From an uncultured Hymenobacter sp. (GTDB lineage Bacteria > Bacteroidota > Bacteroidia > Cytophagales > Hymenobacteraceae): a stretch of DNA of 10,456 bases. Position 1 is the first letter of the stretch. The number at the start of each line of letters is the position of its first letter. Position numbers and translations under genes: made by a program. Of this stretch, positions 1 to 6,464 are shown piece after piece. The stretch spans positions 1 through 10,456 of the forward strand of contig CALMOO010000551.1 of the NCBI GenBank assembly GCA_937871705.1, in the 5' to 3' direction. Below the pieces are notes generated by a model. The model made no database searches. It was not told the origin of the DNA and saw only the letters and a list, made by a program, of their open reading frames with translations.

Positions 1-568
1 GGAGTTTCTGGACCTGGGCTCGGGCTTTAAAGTGCCCTACAAACCCGGCGACCCCGAAACCGACGTGGCCGGCCTGGGCGAGCAAGTGGCAGCGGCGTTT
101 ATTGAGTTTGAGCAGGAATACGGCCGGCCGCTCGAAGCCTGGTTTGAGCCCGGCAAGTATTTGGTGAGCGAGGCGGGCTTCCTACTGGTAGAGGTTTCGA
201 CGGTGAAGCACACTACGGCCACGGTGTTTGCGGGCGTCAACTCGGGCTTTAACCACCTGATTCGGCCCATGATGTACGATGCGTATCACCACATCAGCAA
301 CCTTTCGCACTCTACTGGCCCCGAGCGGCTGTACACGGTGGTGGGCAATATCTGCGAAACCGACACCTTTGCCTGGGACCGCCTGCTGCCCGAGGCGCGC
401 GAGGGCGACATCCTGGCCTTTCACAACGCCGGCGCCTACGGCTTCGAGATGAGCAGTTCGTTCAATTCGCGCTTGCGCCCCGCCGAGGTGCTGCTAGAAA
501 GCGACGGCTCCACGCGGCTCATTCGGCGGCGCCAAACGTTCGAGGACTTGCTGGCCGGGCAGGTTTAG
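1..568 (+). CDS. lysA: Diaminopimelate decarboxylase, C-terminal part (5' end outside window)
   Basis: This enzyme decarboxylates meso-diaminopimelate to L-lysine, the last step of lysine synthesis, in the cytoplasm with PLP as cofactor. The frame is open from base 2 without a start codon, so the N-terminal PLP-lysine part of the barrel lies upstream of the window. Visible family signatures are EPGKYLVSEAG (substrate/PLP region), the specificity motif CETDTFA with its cysteine codon at 353-355, and NAGAYGFEMSS with the PLP-contacting tyrosine at 437-439. The ending RPAEVL...RRRQTFEDLLAGQ is the form I know from Bacteroidota LysA. The apparent GTG start at 32 is internal, because the conserved LGSGFKVPY stretch begins before it. 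The gene stops with TAG 12 bp before the stop of the convergent gene on the other strand, and no terminator hairpin is visible between them. Carboxynorspermidine decarboxylase is a related alternative, but the CETDTF motif argues for LysA. Confidence 0.93.
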   Translation, partial: EFLDLGSGFKVPYKPGDPETDVAGLGEQVAAAFIEFEQEYGRPLEAWFEPGKYLVSEAGFLLVEVSTVKHTTATVFAGVNSGFNHLIRPMMYDAYHHISNLSHSTGPERLYTVVGNICETDTFAWDRLLPEAREGDILAFHNAGAYGFEMSSSFNSRLRPAEVLLESDGSTRLIRRRQTFEDLLAGQV

Positions 569-580
569 TAGCCCTACCCC

Positions 581-997
581 CTATTTCTGCTCCAGCAGCC
601 AGGCCACGGCTTCGGTTTCGTGCTCGAAGCTGCGGTAGAGGTGGCCGAGCCTGCGGCTGGTCATGACGACACTCGTCATGGCGAGGCGGGCAAATACGTT
701 GTGGGCCACCACCACGGCGCCGAAGCGGTAGCCGACCTCGCGCACGGCGCGGGGTAGCCATTCGTTTATCATCCAGTTTTCTTCACTGGGGCTGAAAGCG
801 CTCATTTCCTGCTGGTTGATGAGCATCTTGCTCCAGCCGTGGCGGCGCATTGCTTGCTGCGCGTGGGTGAGCAGCGCTTGAAACTGCGCTTCGTTGCGGG
901 CACCGGGGTAGTAGTCGAGCCGGAGATAGGCTTCGGGCTCTTCCCAGAGGCAGCCGGCGCTGTTTTTAAAATAAATAGTGCGAGAAGCGGCAGACAT
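581..997 (-). CDS. Small STAS/SEC14 (SpoIIAA-like) domain protein, function unknown
   Basis: A 138-residue soluble protein with no signal peptide or membrane segment. The pattern of an N-terminal strand region (LYFKNSAG-like), a middle helix with RRHGW, and a C-terminal end FEHETEAVAWLLEQ resembles the SpoIIAA-like/STAS-SEC14 family. In that family the last helix typically reads 'F.s.eeAlaWL'. Such proteins are common in Hymenobacter relatives and have no firmly known role; some are thought to bind lipids or act in signalling. The ATG at 995-997 is the natural start, as the SRTIYF strand follows within a few residues. The gene converges on lysA and diverges from the pentapeptide gene, so it is probably transcribed alone. 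Family assignment rests on pattern memory, and the function is not known. Confidence 0.75.
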   Translation of the reverse strand: MSAASRTIYFKNSAGCLWEEPEAYLRLDYYPGARNEAQFQALLTHAQQAMRRHGWSKMLINQQEMSAFSPSEENWMINEWLPRAVREVGYRFGAVVVAHNVFARLAMTSVVMTSRRLGHLYRSFEHETEAVAWLLEQK

Positions 998-1017
998 GGC
1001 GCACGAGGCGGTAGGCC

Positions 1018-1065
1018 AGCGGCTCTCCTGCCGCCGAAATATGCCGGTGCAGGGTGCGAGCCGCT
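1018..1065. other. Imperfect stem-loop between divergent genes
   Basis: Outer arms AGCGGCTC (1018-1025) and GAGCCGCT (1058-1065) are perfectly complementary. Inside them CCTGC (1027-1031) pairs with GCAGG (1049-1053), and CCG (1034-1036) with CGG (1045-1047), around an 8-nt AT-rich loop. This gives 16 pairs with small internal bulges. It lies 21 bp upstream of the minus-strand STAS-like start and 65 bp upstream of the pentapeptide start, so it could be a 5' leader structure or an operator. It has no T tract, so it is not an obvious terminator. Confidence 0.45.
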
Positions 1066-1129
1066 AACTTGCCTTAAACTGGTAAGCGGCGCCGTAGGTT
1101 AGCTTTTTGTTTTGTTTACTTTGCCCGTT

Positions 1130-1735
1130 ATGAAACCTCGCCGCAAACCTGCTGCCCTGCGCAAGCCCGATTATTTCCCCGCCGAGCACGTGCTGACCGG
1201 CTACGACGCGCCCCGCCTGCGGGCGCTGGGCCGCGAGTTTGAGCAGTTTCGCTTCGTGAGCTGCGACCTGGGCGAAGCCAACTTGGGCAACTTGCGCTTC
1301 GAGGACTGCTTGTTTGAGCGCTGCAACCTGACCACGGCCAAGCTCGGCGGCACGGCCCTGCAAAACGTGGCATTTGCCGACTGCAAGCTGCTGGGCGTGG
1401 CCTTCGGCGCGTGCCAGGACATGCTGTTTGGGGTGCATTTCGACCATTGCCAATTGCGCTACGCCTCATTTGGGGGCAAGCGCATGGCTGGCACCCGCTT
1501 TGGGCAGTGCTCGCTCGATGAGGCCGACTTCACCAATGCCGACCTGAGCGGCGCCGTTTTCCAGGACTGCGACCTGACGCGCACGGTCTTTCACGATACC
1601 GTGCTGGCGGGCGCCGACTTCACCACGGCTACCGGCTTCAGCCTCGACCCCGAGAATAATACCCTTGCCGGCGCGCGCTTCGCGCTGGCCGGGCTGCCGG
1701 GCCTGCTCGACAAGTACGGCCTGGTGGTGGAGTAG
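1130..1735 (+). CDS. Pentapeptide-repeat protein
   Basis: A 201-residue soluble protein. From about residue 38 to 170 it follows the A(D/N)LXX-type five-residue period, for example FRFVSCDLGEANLGNLRF, FEDCLFERCNL, DEADFTNADLSGAVFQDCDL and LAGADF. This predicts a right-handed quadrilateral beta-helix. Many turns carry cysteine at the position before D/N/L. The end FSLDPENNTLAGARF followed by GLPGLLDKYGLVV is a capping segment seen in similar-sized bacterial proteins. Size and fold resemble the Qnr/MfpA group that mimics DNA and protects gyrase, but nothing here shows that activity. The start is ATG at 1130. A TTG at 1112 extends the frame but falls inside the promoter-like stretch TACTTTGC (1117-1124), only 5 bp before the ATG. 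The mRNA may therefore be leaderless or have a very short leader. Confidence 0.9.
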   Translation: MKPRRKPAALRKPDYFPAEHVLTGYDAPRLRALGREFEQFRFVSCDLGEANLGNLRFEDCLFERCNLTTAKLGGTALQNVAFADCKLLGVAFGACQDMLFGVHFDHCQLRYASFGGKRMAGTRFGQCSLDEADFTNADLSGAVFQDCDLTRTVFHDTVLAGADFTTATGFSLDPENNTLAGARFALAGLPGLLDKYGLVVE

Positions 1736-1787
1736 CGGGCTTCAATTCAGAATAAAAAGCAACTGTAAAGTAGGCATTTCAACCTGC

Positions 1788-1803
1788 ACGCGGTGGTCCG
1801 CGT
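1788..1803. other. Short GC-rich hairpin after the pentapeptide gene
   Basis: ACGCGG (1788-1793) and CCGCGT (1798-1803) form a perfect 6-bp stem with a TGGT loop. It lies 52 bp after the pentapeptide stop and about 100 bp before the MFS start. It is not followed by a T run, so it is at best a weak terminator or pause site. Nothing else definable was seen in the 169-bp gap 1736-1904. Confidence 0.3.
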
Positions 1804-1904
1804 AAGGCTGGGCTTTGCGGCCGAAGCGTAAAAAGAATAATCCGTACTGGCGGATAGCTGTTTTACTTACACCTGGTATTCCTCTTAATTACTCTCCCCA
1901 CCTT

Positions 1905-3566
1905 ATGGCCCCTACCCCCCCGCCAGCCGCCAAGCCTACGATGTGGACGCCGTTCACGTTCGCGCTGTTTCGGGCTATCTGGATTGCCTCGGTGGTGTCG
2001 AACGTTGGCACCTGGATGCAAAATGTAGCGGGCGTGTGGCTGGTAACCACGCTCACGACCTCGGCCTTGCTGGTGGCCCTGATGCAAACCGCCACCAGCC
2101 TACCCGCCTTTTTGCTGAGCATGCCGGCCGGTGCCATCGGCGACCTCATCGACCGGCGCCGGCTGCTACTGTTCACGCAGGGTTTTATGGCGGTGGTGGC
2201 CTTAGCGCTGGGCGCGTTTACGTTTACGGGTAATATTTCGGCGCTCGAAGTGCTGGGCTTTACGTTTTTACTGGGCATGGGCTCGGCCGTGAACGGGCCG
2301 GTGTGGCAGGCCGTGGCCACCGAGCTGGTGCCGCGGCCGGTGCTGCCGTTTGCCATCACGCTCAACGGGGTGAGCAACAACATTGCCCGCGCCATCGGGC
2401 CGGCACTGGGCGGGCTGATTATTGCCTACTACTCGCCGGGCTACGTTTTCCTACTGAACGGCATCTCCTTTATCGGCACGTTTTGGGTGGTGTACCGGTG
2501 GCGCCGCGAGGTGGAGCCCACCAATGGTCCGGCCGAAAATTTTACAGGCGCTTTGCGAGCAGGGCTGCGCTACGTGCAGTATTCGCCGGCTATTTATGGG
2601 GTGCTGGCGCGCACATTTGCCTTTTCGTTTGGGGCCAGCGCCATGTGGGCGCTGCTGTCGGTGGTGGTGGCGCGGCGGCTGCACCTAAGCTCGGGCAGCT
2701 ACGGCGTGATGTTGTCGTGGCTGGGCGCAGGCGCCGTTACGGGCGCCTTCCTGATGGGCCGCGCCGGCCAAAAGCTCACCATGAACCAACGCGTGCTGCT
2801 GGGCTCGCTAGGCTTTGTGGGCACCAATTTGGCGCTGGCGCTGGTGCCGAGCGAGTATTGGCTGTTCCCGGTAATGTTTATGTCGGGCACGGCCTGGCTT
2901 ATCATCATGACCAGCTTCAATACCACCGTGCAGCTACACGTGCCGAAGTGGGTGCAGGCGCGGGTGGTGAGTATTTACATGTTGGTGTTTCAGGCGGGCC
3001 TGAGCCTGGGCAGCGTGGCCTGGGGCGAATTGGCCGACCGCATTAGCCTGCAAACCGCCTTGCTGGTGGCCGCGGGCTGGATGCTGGCCAGCTTGGCCTT
3101 GGCTATTCCCTTTCCCATTCACTCGTCGGAAGGCCTCGACCTGGCGCCCGCCGAAAGCTGGGCCGACCCCGCCGATGCCGTCGAAGGCGAAGCTATTTCG
3201 CCCGATGATGGCCCCGTGGTCGTGATGATAACCTACGAAGTAGCGCCCGCCGACTGGCTGGCCTTCCGCGAGGTGGCGCACCAGCTCACGCGCTTGCGCC
3301 TGCGCGATGGCGCCTTGCGGGCCGGCATCTTCGCCGATGTGGCTGAGCCTACTCACCTCACCGAGTTTTTTTACGTGGCTACTTGGGGCGAGCACCTGCG
3401 CCAGCACCACCGCTTCACCCGCGACGACCAGGCGGTAGAAGCCCAGGTGCGGCAGTTTCACCAGGGTGCGGAGCCGCCGCGCGCCACGCACTTTCTGGCC
3501 TTCCCCCGCGAGGCAAATGTGGAAGTGCCCAGCCCGCCGCTGCAAGTACCCGAGAGCGTACAGTAA
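1905..3566 (+). CDS. MFS transporter, MFS_3/EntS-like exporter with C-terminal soluble domain
   Basis: A 553-residue inner-membrane transporter. Residues about 15-405 contain roughly 11-12 hydrophobic segments. The MFS motif A between helices 2 and 3 reads GAIGDLIDRRR (residues 76-86). SNVGTWMQNVAGVWLV in helix 1 and NGPVWQAVATELVP near residue 130 are typical of the MFS_3 (PF05977) group, which includes the enterobactin exporter EntS. Residues about 435-533 form a soluble domain with RLRDGALRAGIF and WGEHLRQHHRFTRDD. Many MFS_3 members carry this same ABM-like tail, so it is a family feature rather than a new fusion. The start is ATG at 1905, giving the usual proline-rich tail before helix 1; the frame also runs back to a TTG at 1815 with unlikely composition. 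The substrate cannot be told; siderophore or drug export is the family precedent. The gene converges on the ankyrin gene. Confidence 0.92.
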   Translation: MAPTPPPAAKPTMWTPFTFALFRAIWIASVVSNVGTWMQNVAGVWLVTTLTTSALLVALMQTATSLPAFLLSMPAGAIGDLIDRRRLLLFTQGFMAVVALALGAFTFTGNISALEVLGFTFLLGMGSAVNGPVWQAVATELVPRPVLPFAITLNGVSNNIARAIGPALGGLIIAYYSPGYVFLLNGISFIGTFWVVYRWRREVEPTNGPAENFTGALRAGLRYVQYSPAIYGVLARTFAFSFGASAMWALLSVVVARRLHLSSGSYGVMLSWLGAGAVTGAFLMGRAGQKLTMNQRVLLGSLGFVGTNLALALVPSEYWLFPVMFMSGTAWLIIMTSFNTTVQLHVPKWVQARVVSIYMLVFQAGLSLGSVAWGELADRISLQTALLVAAGWMLASLALAIPFPIHSSEGLDLAPAESWADPADAVEGEAISPDDGPVVVMITYEVAPADWLAFREVAHQLTRLRLRDGALRAGIFADVAEPTHLTEFFYVATWGEHLRQHHRFTRDDQAVEAQVRQFHQGAEPPRATHFLAFPREANVEVPSPPLQVPESVQ

Positions 3567-3618
3567 AAAACAGGGGGTAGGCAACTTTCTTCCGTCCAAA
3601 TCCCGAATGGGCTCTTCA

Positions 3619-4782
3619 CTAGCGCGGCAGTACGAGTGTCGGGGGCGCTGCAGCAGCTTTTTCGGCTTCTATGTCAGCAGCTTCTTGTGCGAGCGTAGGT
3701 ATTCTAGGGTATTGACCGCTCTCATTAGTAGTAGGAAACCAATCGGGCTGGGTTTTGCGCCAAGCCTGGCACCGAGGCTCGGCCTGCACGCGCAGCTCTT
3801 CCCCGCGGGTGTAGGCAGCCACCGCCCGGGCGTTATCATCCGGTTTTCCGACCCCGTTGGTGAGGCGGTCTTGGGCTTGGGCGCGCTCCTGCTCTGCGGC
3901 GGCAATTTGGTCGCGGTACTGGCGGCCCTCGGGGGTAGCCTCCCAGCGGCGGCGCTGGGCGTTTTCCTGGCGCACCTTGGCTTGGAAGGCTACACTTGGA
4001 TTCGGTACCGGGAAAGTGACTCCTCGCGCTTCGAGCAGGCGTTGTACTTCCTCATTCCAACGTTCGAGAGAATCAGTGAGCGTGTAGCGCGTCTCCTGCA
4101 CTTCAAACGCGACTGTACCGCCCAATCGGTCGGCCTTATGCACATCTGCCCCACGTTTGATAAGGTAAGCTACTTGGTCGAACTGGTTGCGTTCAGCCAG
4201 ATGTATCAGTAAAGTAGTTCCTTCTTTATCCGTGACATTGATGTCAGCGCCGCGGTCGAGTAGCAAGCGCAAGTGGTTATACCGGTCAGCGTCAGCGGCG
4301 CAGAAAATAGCTGGGCGGCTGCCAAAGTGAGAATTAGGGTCGCCGCCGTGGTCGAGCAAGACCGTGAGCAAAGGCGTGTTGTCGCCGCCCGCGGCTAGGG
4401 CCACAGGCTGCGTGTCGAGTTTGTCGGCTCCCAGACGGGTGTGCAGGTTAGGGTTGGCCCCAGCGGCGAGTAGGGCCCGCACCGCGTGCAGGCTGCGGTT
4501 GCTCATGGCCAGCAGCAGCAGGCTCATGCCCTGCTCACCTACCGCATTGGGGCTAAGGTGAGCCGCTGCCAGCGCCTTGGTTAAGGCGGCCGCATCGTCG
4601 TGCTGACAAGCCTGGGCGGCGGGTAGGGCCGCCGAGCCGGTAAAGTAGCGCTCGGCCGGAACAGTAGGGTACATAAACTTAGGCCGGCCCTCGCAGGCCG
4701 CTAACAAAAAAGGAAAGAGTAGAAGCAAAAGCCAGTGGCTAACTGATAAGCACCAGCTAAGCGAAAGACGGAAGGATTTCAT
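3619..4782 (-). CDS. Ankyrin-repeat lipoprotein, probable immunity partner of the upstream lipase
   Basis: A 387-residue protein. Residues 1-30 form a lipoprotein signal (hydrophobic LLLLLFPFLL, lipobox LAAC, lipidated Cys30). The residues after the Cys are EGRPKF, without the acidic run used for surface export in some Bacteroidota, so a periplasm-facing anchor is likely. About five ankyrin repeats follow (roughly 52-82, 84-116, 123-153, 155-186, 188-218) with good signatures such as HLRLLLDRGADINVTDKEGTTLL and YLIKRGADVHKAD. Residues about 262-310 are charged and helical (possible coiled coil), and the tail is unrecognised. Its ATG overlaps the lipase stop as ATGA (4779-4782), indicating translational coupling. 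Ankyrin-repeat proteins are known as immunity proteins in polymorphic toxin and T6SS loci, including with lipase effectors. Location plus coupling make this the favoured role, by inference. A general scaffold lipoprotein is the alternative. Confidence 0.85.
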   Translation of the reverse strand: MKSFRLSLSWCLSVSHWLLLLLFPFLLAACEGRPKFMYPTVPAERYFTGSAALPAAQACQHDDAAALTKALAAAHLSPNAVGEQGMSLLLLAMSNRSLHAVRALLAAGANPNLHTRLGADKLDTQPVALAAGGDNTPLLTVLLDHGGDPNSHFGSRPAIFCAADADRYNHLRLLLDRGADINVTDKEGTTLLIHLAERNQFDQVAYLIKRGADVHKADRLGGTVAFEVQETRYTLTDSLERWNEEVQRLLEARGVTFPVPNPSVAFQAKVRQENAQRRRWEATPEGRQYRDQIAAAEQERAQAQDRLTNGVGKPDDNARAVAAYTRGEELRVQAEPRCQAWRKTQPDWFPTTNESGQYPRIPTLAQEAADIEAEKAAAAPPTLVLPR

Positions 4783-6008
4783 CGGGCAGCGGGCACAAGT
4801 TGGTCAATGGTAGCCAAGTCTTCGTCTTTCTGCTTTTCGATAGCAGCCACCATTGGCGGCACCGAGTGGCCCGCTCCGTCAATCATGGCCGGGCTCCAGT
4901 GCCCGCCACCATCCTTGAGCTTGTAGCGCGTACCAAGCGCTACGGGCATCGTACGCGGGTCGTCAATGAATGGGTCCAGTGGACTTGGAATCGAAGGCAT
5001 TCCTAGAGGAGTGTACGGTGGTAAAGCTTTCTTAATGATGCCTTTGATAATGCTTGAGTGGTCCTGATTCCAATTTAGCGGGTCTTGGTCGGAAAAATAA
5101 GCGCAAATGTTTTTCTGCCTCTGCGCTACTATCTCAGTCGCAATACCTGCTCGCGCAATCGAATTTTCGTGCAAGCCAGCTGAATTAAATGTGTATGCAT
5201 TGTTGCCGGTTACCAAACTAGCTAGGGATGCCTCTCCCCCACCTAGTGAATGGCCCGTGATGTCAAGGGAACTACCAAACTCCTTTTTCAGCTTACGAGC
5301 AACATTCTCCGTCTGCTTGTAGGCATCCGTATAAAACCCCATGCCTTGTAAGGCGTCAGTGGCCCCATCCTTTTTCAATTCGGCCGGGAAATTAGGGTCA
5401 GCATCGGTGCCGCGAAAAGCAACTACCGGGCGCGGTGGCCGCTCGAAGTCGCTCGTGTACACGACCGCCATAAAGCCGCTTTGCTCGCCCTTAATTACCC
5501 GCGCTACGTGCCAGCCATCGGGTGGCTGCGTAGTTAAGTAGGTGCCATCGTCCTGTTTCTCGCGGTGAATGTTGCGCAGCACGCCATCTGGGCCAAGAAC
5601 CTGGTCATTATTATACGAATCATCGGCGAGCTTGGCCCGCTCTACGGCCACGTTGTTGCGGGCAAGGCGGTCGGTGGCAGCCTGCAAGCGCGTCTGGGCG
5701 CGTTGCTGGGCATCTACGCCAGGAACAGCGCCTATGCGGGTGGCATCGGCCGGCGCGGCGAGCGGATTGAACGCTGGGGTGTCGCCAAGCCGGGCACGAG
5801 CTGCCGCTAGCTTCTTCATCCGCACATCGTAGCGCTGCTGCTTATTCAGAGTTGGCGGCATGGCCGCAATGGGAGCTTCTACCAGCGGCGGCAGGCCATG
5901 GCTACCCGCTGCCGGCTGCACGAACGCCGAGGCTGGGCCACCGACCTGCTGGGCCCAGCCGTCGGGGTCGGAAAGCGTCAGGTGGCACTGGTAAGCGCCG
6001 GTGTTCAA
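4779..6008 (-). CDS. Class-3-type lipase, toxin part of a TssD-lipase T6SS effector (separated from TssD by an in-frame stop)
   Basis: If read from TTG 6008 this is 409 residues. Residues 1-40 (GAYQCHLTLSDPDGWAQQ, then GGPASAF) are the last strands of a TssD/Hcp domain whose front lies upstream of the stop at 6015-6017. Residues 50-125 are an alanine/arginine-rich linker. From about 125 the fold is lipase_3/DUF2974-like: VVAFRGTD (195-202, oxyanion loop), nucleophile Ser254 in TGHSLGGGEASLASL, a likely acid among Asp307/Asp309 in YFSDQDPLN, and a likely His381 in GAGHSVPPM. Expected activity is ester hydrolysis of membrane phospholipids in a rival's periplasm, by analogy with T6SS lipase effectors. 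No transmembrane segment or signal peptide is present, as expected for T6SS cargo. The start is uncertain: no ATG exists near the front, and the protein may arise by readthrough, by reinitiation at TTG 6008, or not at all. The 3' end overlaps the ankyrin gene as ATGA. Confidence 0.85.
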   Translation of the reverse strand: MNTGAYQCHLTLSDPDGWAQQVGGPASAFVQPAAGSHGLPPLVEAPIAAMPPTLNKQQRYDVRMKKLAAARARLGDTPAFNPLAAPADATRIGAVPGVDAQQRAQTRLQAATDRLARNNVAVERAKLADDSYNNDQVLGPDGVLRNIHREKQDDGTYLTTQPPDGWHVARVIKGEQSGFMAVVYTSDFERPPRPVVAFRGTDADPNFPAELKKDGATDALQGMGFYTDAYKQTENVARKLKKEFGSSLDITGHSLGGGEASLASLVTGNNAYTFNSAGLHENSIARAGIATEIVAQRQKNICAYFSDQDPLNWNQDHSSIIKGIIKKALPPYTPLGMPSIPSPLDPFIDDPRTMPVALGTRYKLKDGGGHWSPAMIDGAGHSVPPMVAAIEKQKDEDLATIDQLVPAAR

Positions 6009-6014
6009 GTCACC

Positions 6015-6017
6015 CTA
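6015..6017 (-). other. In-frame TAG stop inside the TssD-lipase reading frame
   Basis: On the minus strand the codons are GTG TAG GGT GAC TTG AAC ACC GGC GCT TAC. Both flanks are in one frame and belong to one TssD domain, so this is a nonsense codon and not a frameshift. CAG, GAG, AAG, TCG or a few other codons are each one base away. Confidence 0.85.
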
Positions 6018-6308
6018 CACAAAAAACTCTAGGTAGGCTACGCAGTAGGCGGCCAGGCGCAGGGTTTCGTAGGCGCTACCCTGAGGGCTCAGATATACGA
6101 CATCGGCAGCCAAGCGTTTGTGCGGGTCGTGGGCCCAGGCAAGTAGGAAGTCGTTATCTGGCACGTCGAGCACGAGCTGCACGGCGCCGTAGCGCACTTT
6201 AGCCAGCACGCGCCCGCGGTTATCAGTGGCTTGGTTGGCGTCATACGTGCAGCGTACTACCGGAAAATGATGAGAGCCCACTCGTAGTTCGGCAGCGAAA
6301 GAAGGCGT
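6015..6308 (-). pseudogene. TssD (Hcp-like T6SS tube) domain, N-terminal module of the lipase effector, start and continuity lost
   Basis: The frame reads PSFAAELRVGSHHFPVVRC, then YDANQATDNRGRV, VRYGAVQLVLDV, LLAWAHDPHKR, VVYLSP and AAYCVAYLEFFV. This matches the strand order of Bacteroidota T6SS tube protein TssD (Hcp), about 130 residues, where the N-terminus begins M-x-SFxAEL. It stops at TAG 6015-6017 just before the last strands, and the following codons (GDLNTGAYQCHL) continue the same domain in the same frame. The codon where ATG is expected (6308-6306) reads ACG. The first usable codon is GTG at 6281, but starting there would delete the first beta strand. A truncated domain lacking its last strands should not form a hexameric ring. 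Either the gene is recently inactivated or the sequence carries errors at two places. Hcp-effector fusions are an established way to load toxins into the tube. Confidence 0.75.
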
Positions 6309-6339
6309 ATTGTGAGAAATAGGGCGCAGAAAGAAGGAA

Positions 6340-6369
6340 CGAAGGTAAGCAGCTAAGCGCTAGCGTAAA
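6340..6369 (-). promoter_or_regulatory. Candidate Bacteroidota-type promoter for the TssD-lipase-ankyrin unit
   Basis: On the minus strand TTTA (6369-6366) is separated by 18 bp from TACCTTCG (6347-6340). This resembles the Bacteroidota -33 TTTG / -7 TAnnTTTG pattern with one mismatch in each box. A transcript starting about 6333 would have a leader of about 25 nt to the ACG at 6308 where the protein is expected to begin. The AT-rich setting helps, but the match is imperfect. Confidence 0.3.
6352..6364. repeat. 13-bp repeat GCTAAGCGCTAGC, copy 1
   Basis: An identical 13-mer occurs at 6450-6462, 98 bp away in direct orientation. Its outer four bases form an inverted pair (GCTA/TAGC). It lies within the candidate promoter of the TssD-lipase gene, overlapping the spacer between the two boxes, which would suit a regulator site. 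Confidence 0.55.
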
Positions 6370-6439
6370 TGGCATTCAGCACCTAAATTCCAAGCTTTAC
6401 TCACTCTGAAACTCGCTTAAAAACTACCAAGCTACAGTT

Positions 6440-6464
6440 AAGCTATTGCGCTAAGCGCTAGCTT
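6440..6464. repeat. Dyad containing repeat copy 2
   Basis: AAGCTA (6440-6445) and TAGCTT (6459-6464) are outer arms. Inside them GCGCT (6448-6452) and AGCGC (6454-6458) are a second perfect pair around one base. The dyad includes the second GCTAAGCGCTAGC copy (6450-6462). It lies in the AT-rich divergent region and has no T run. It could be an operator shared by the effector gene and the reductase gene, or an old insertion scar. The 246-bp gap 6309-6554 holds nothing else definable. Confidence 0.45.

Noticed and set aside
662..680. Perfect 8-bp inverted repeat CATGACGA/TCGTCATG with a 3-nt loop
   Set aside because: It lies within the STAS-like coding region and is explained by the repeated residues MTSVVMTS. 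No regulatory context.
1112..1130. Earlier TTG start for the pentapeptide gene
   Set aside because: The TTG falls within the promoter-like TTTACTTTGC stretch, and the ATG at 1130 gives a normal basic N-terminus.
2303..3046. Long open frame of 247 codons in another frame of the MFS gene
   Set aside because: It lies wholly inside a well-supported transporter gene, is rich in Ala/Arg/Gly/His of shadow-frame type, and shows no recognisable domain.
3435..3566. MFS C-terminal soluble domain as a novel fusion
   Set aside because: The RLRDGA and WGEHLRQHxRxTxxD segments are a normal part of many MFS_3 family transporters.
3466..4212. Open frame of 248 codons on the plus strand across the MFS end and the ankyrin gene
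   Set aside because: It is antisense to the clearly coding ankyrin lipoprotein and overlaps the MFS 3' end. It is an artefact of high GC.
6009..6017. Frameshift as the cause of the TssD-lipase split
   Set aside because: Codons before and after the TAG are in the same frame and continue one domain, so a nonsense change is the better explanation.
6015..6017. TAG read as pyrrolysine
   Set aside because: Pyrrolysine use is not known to me in Bacteroidota, there is no sign of pyl genes, and the site is a structural strand, not an active site.
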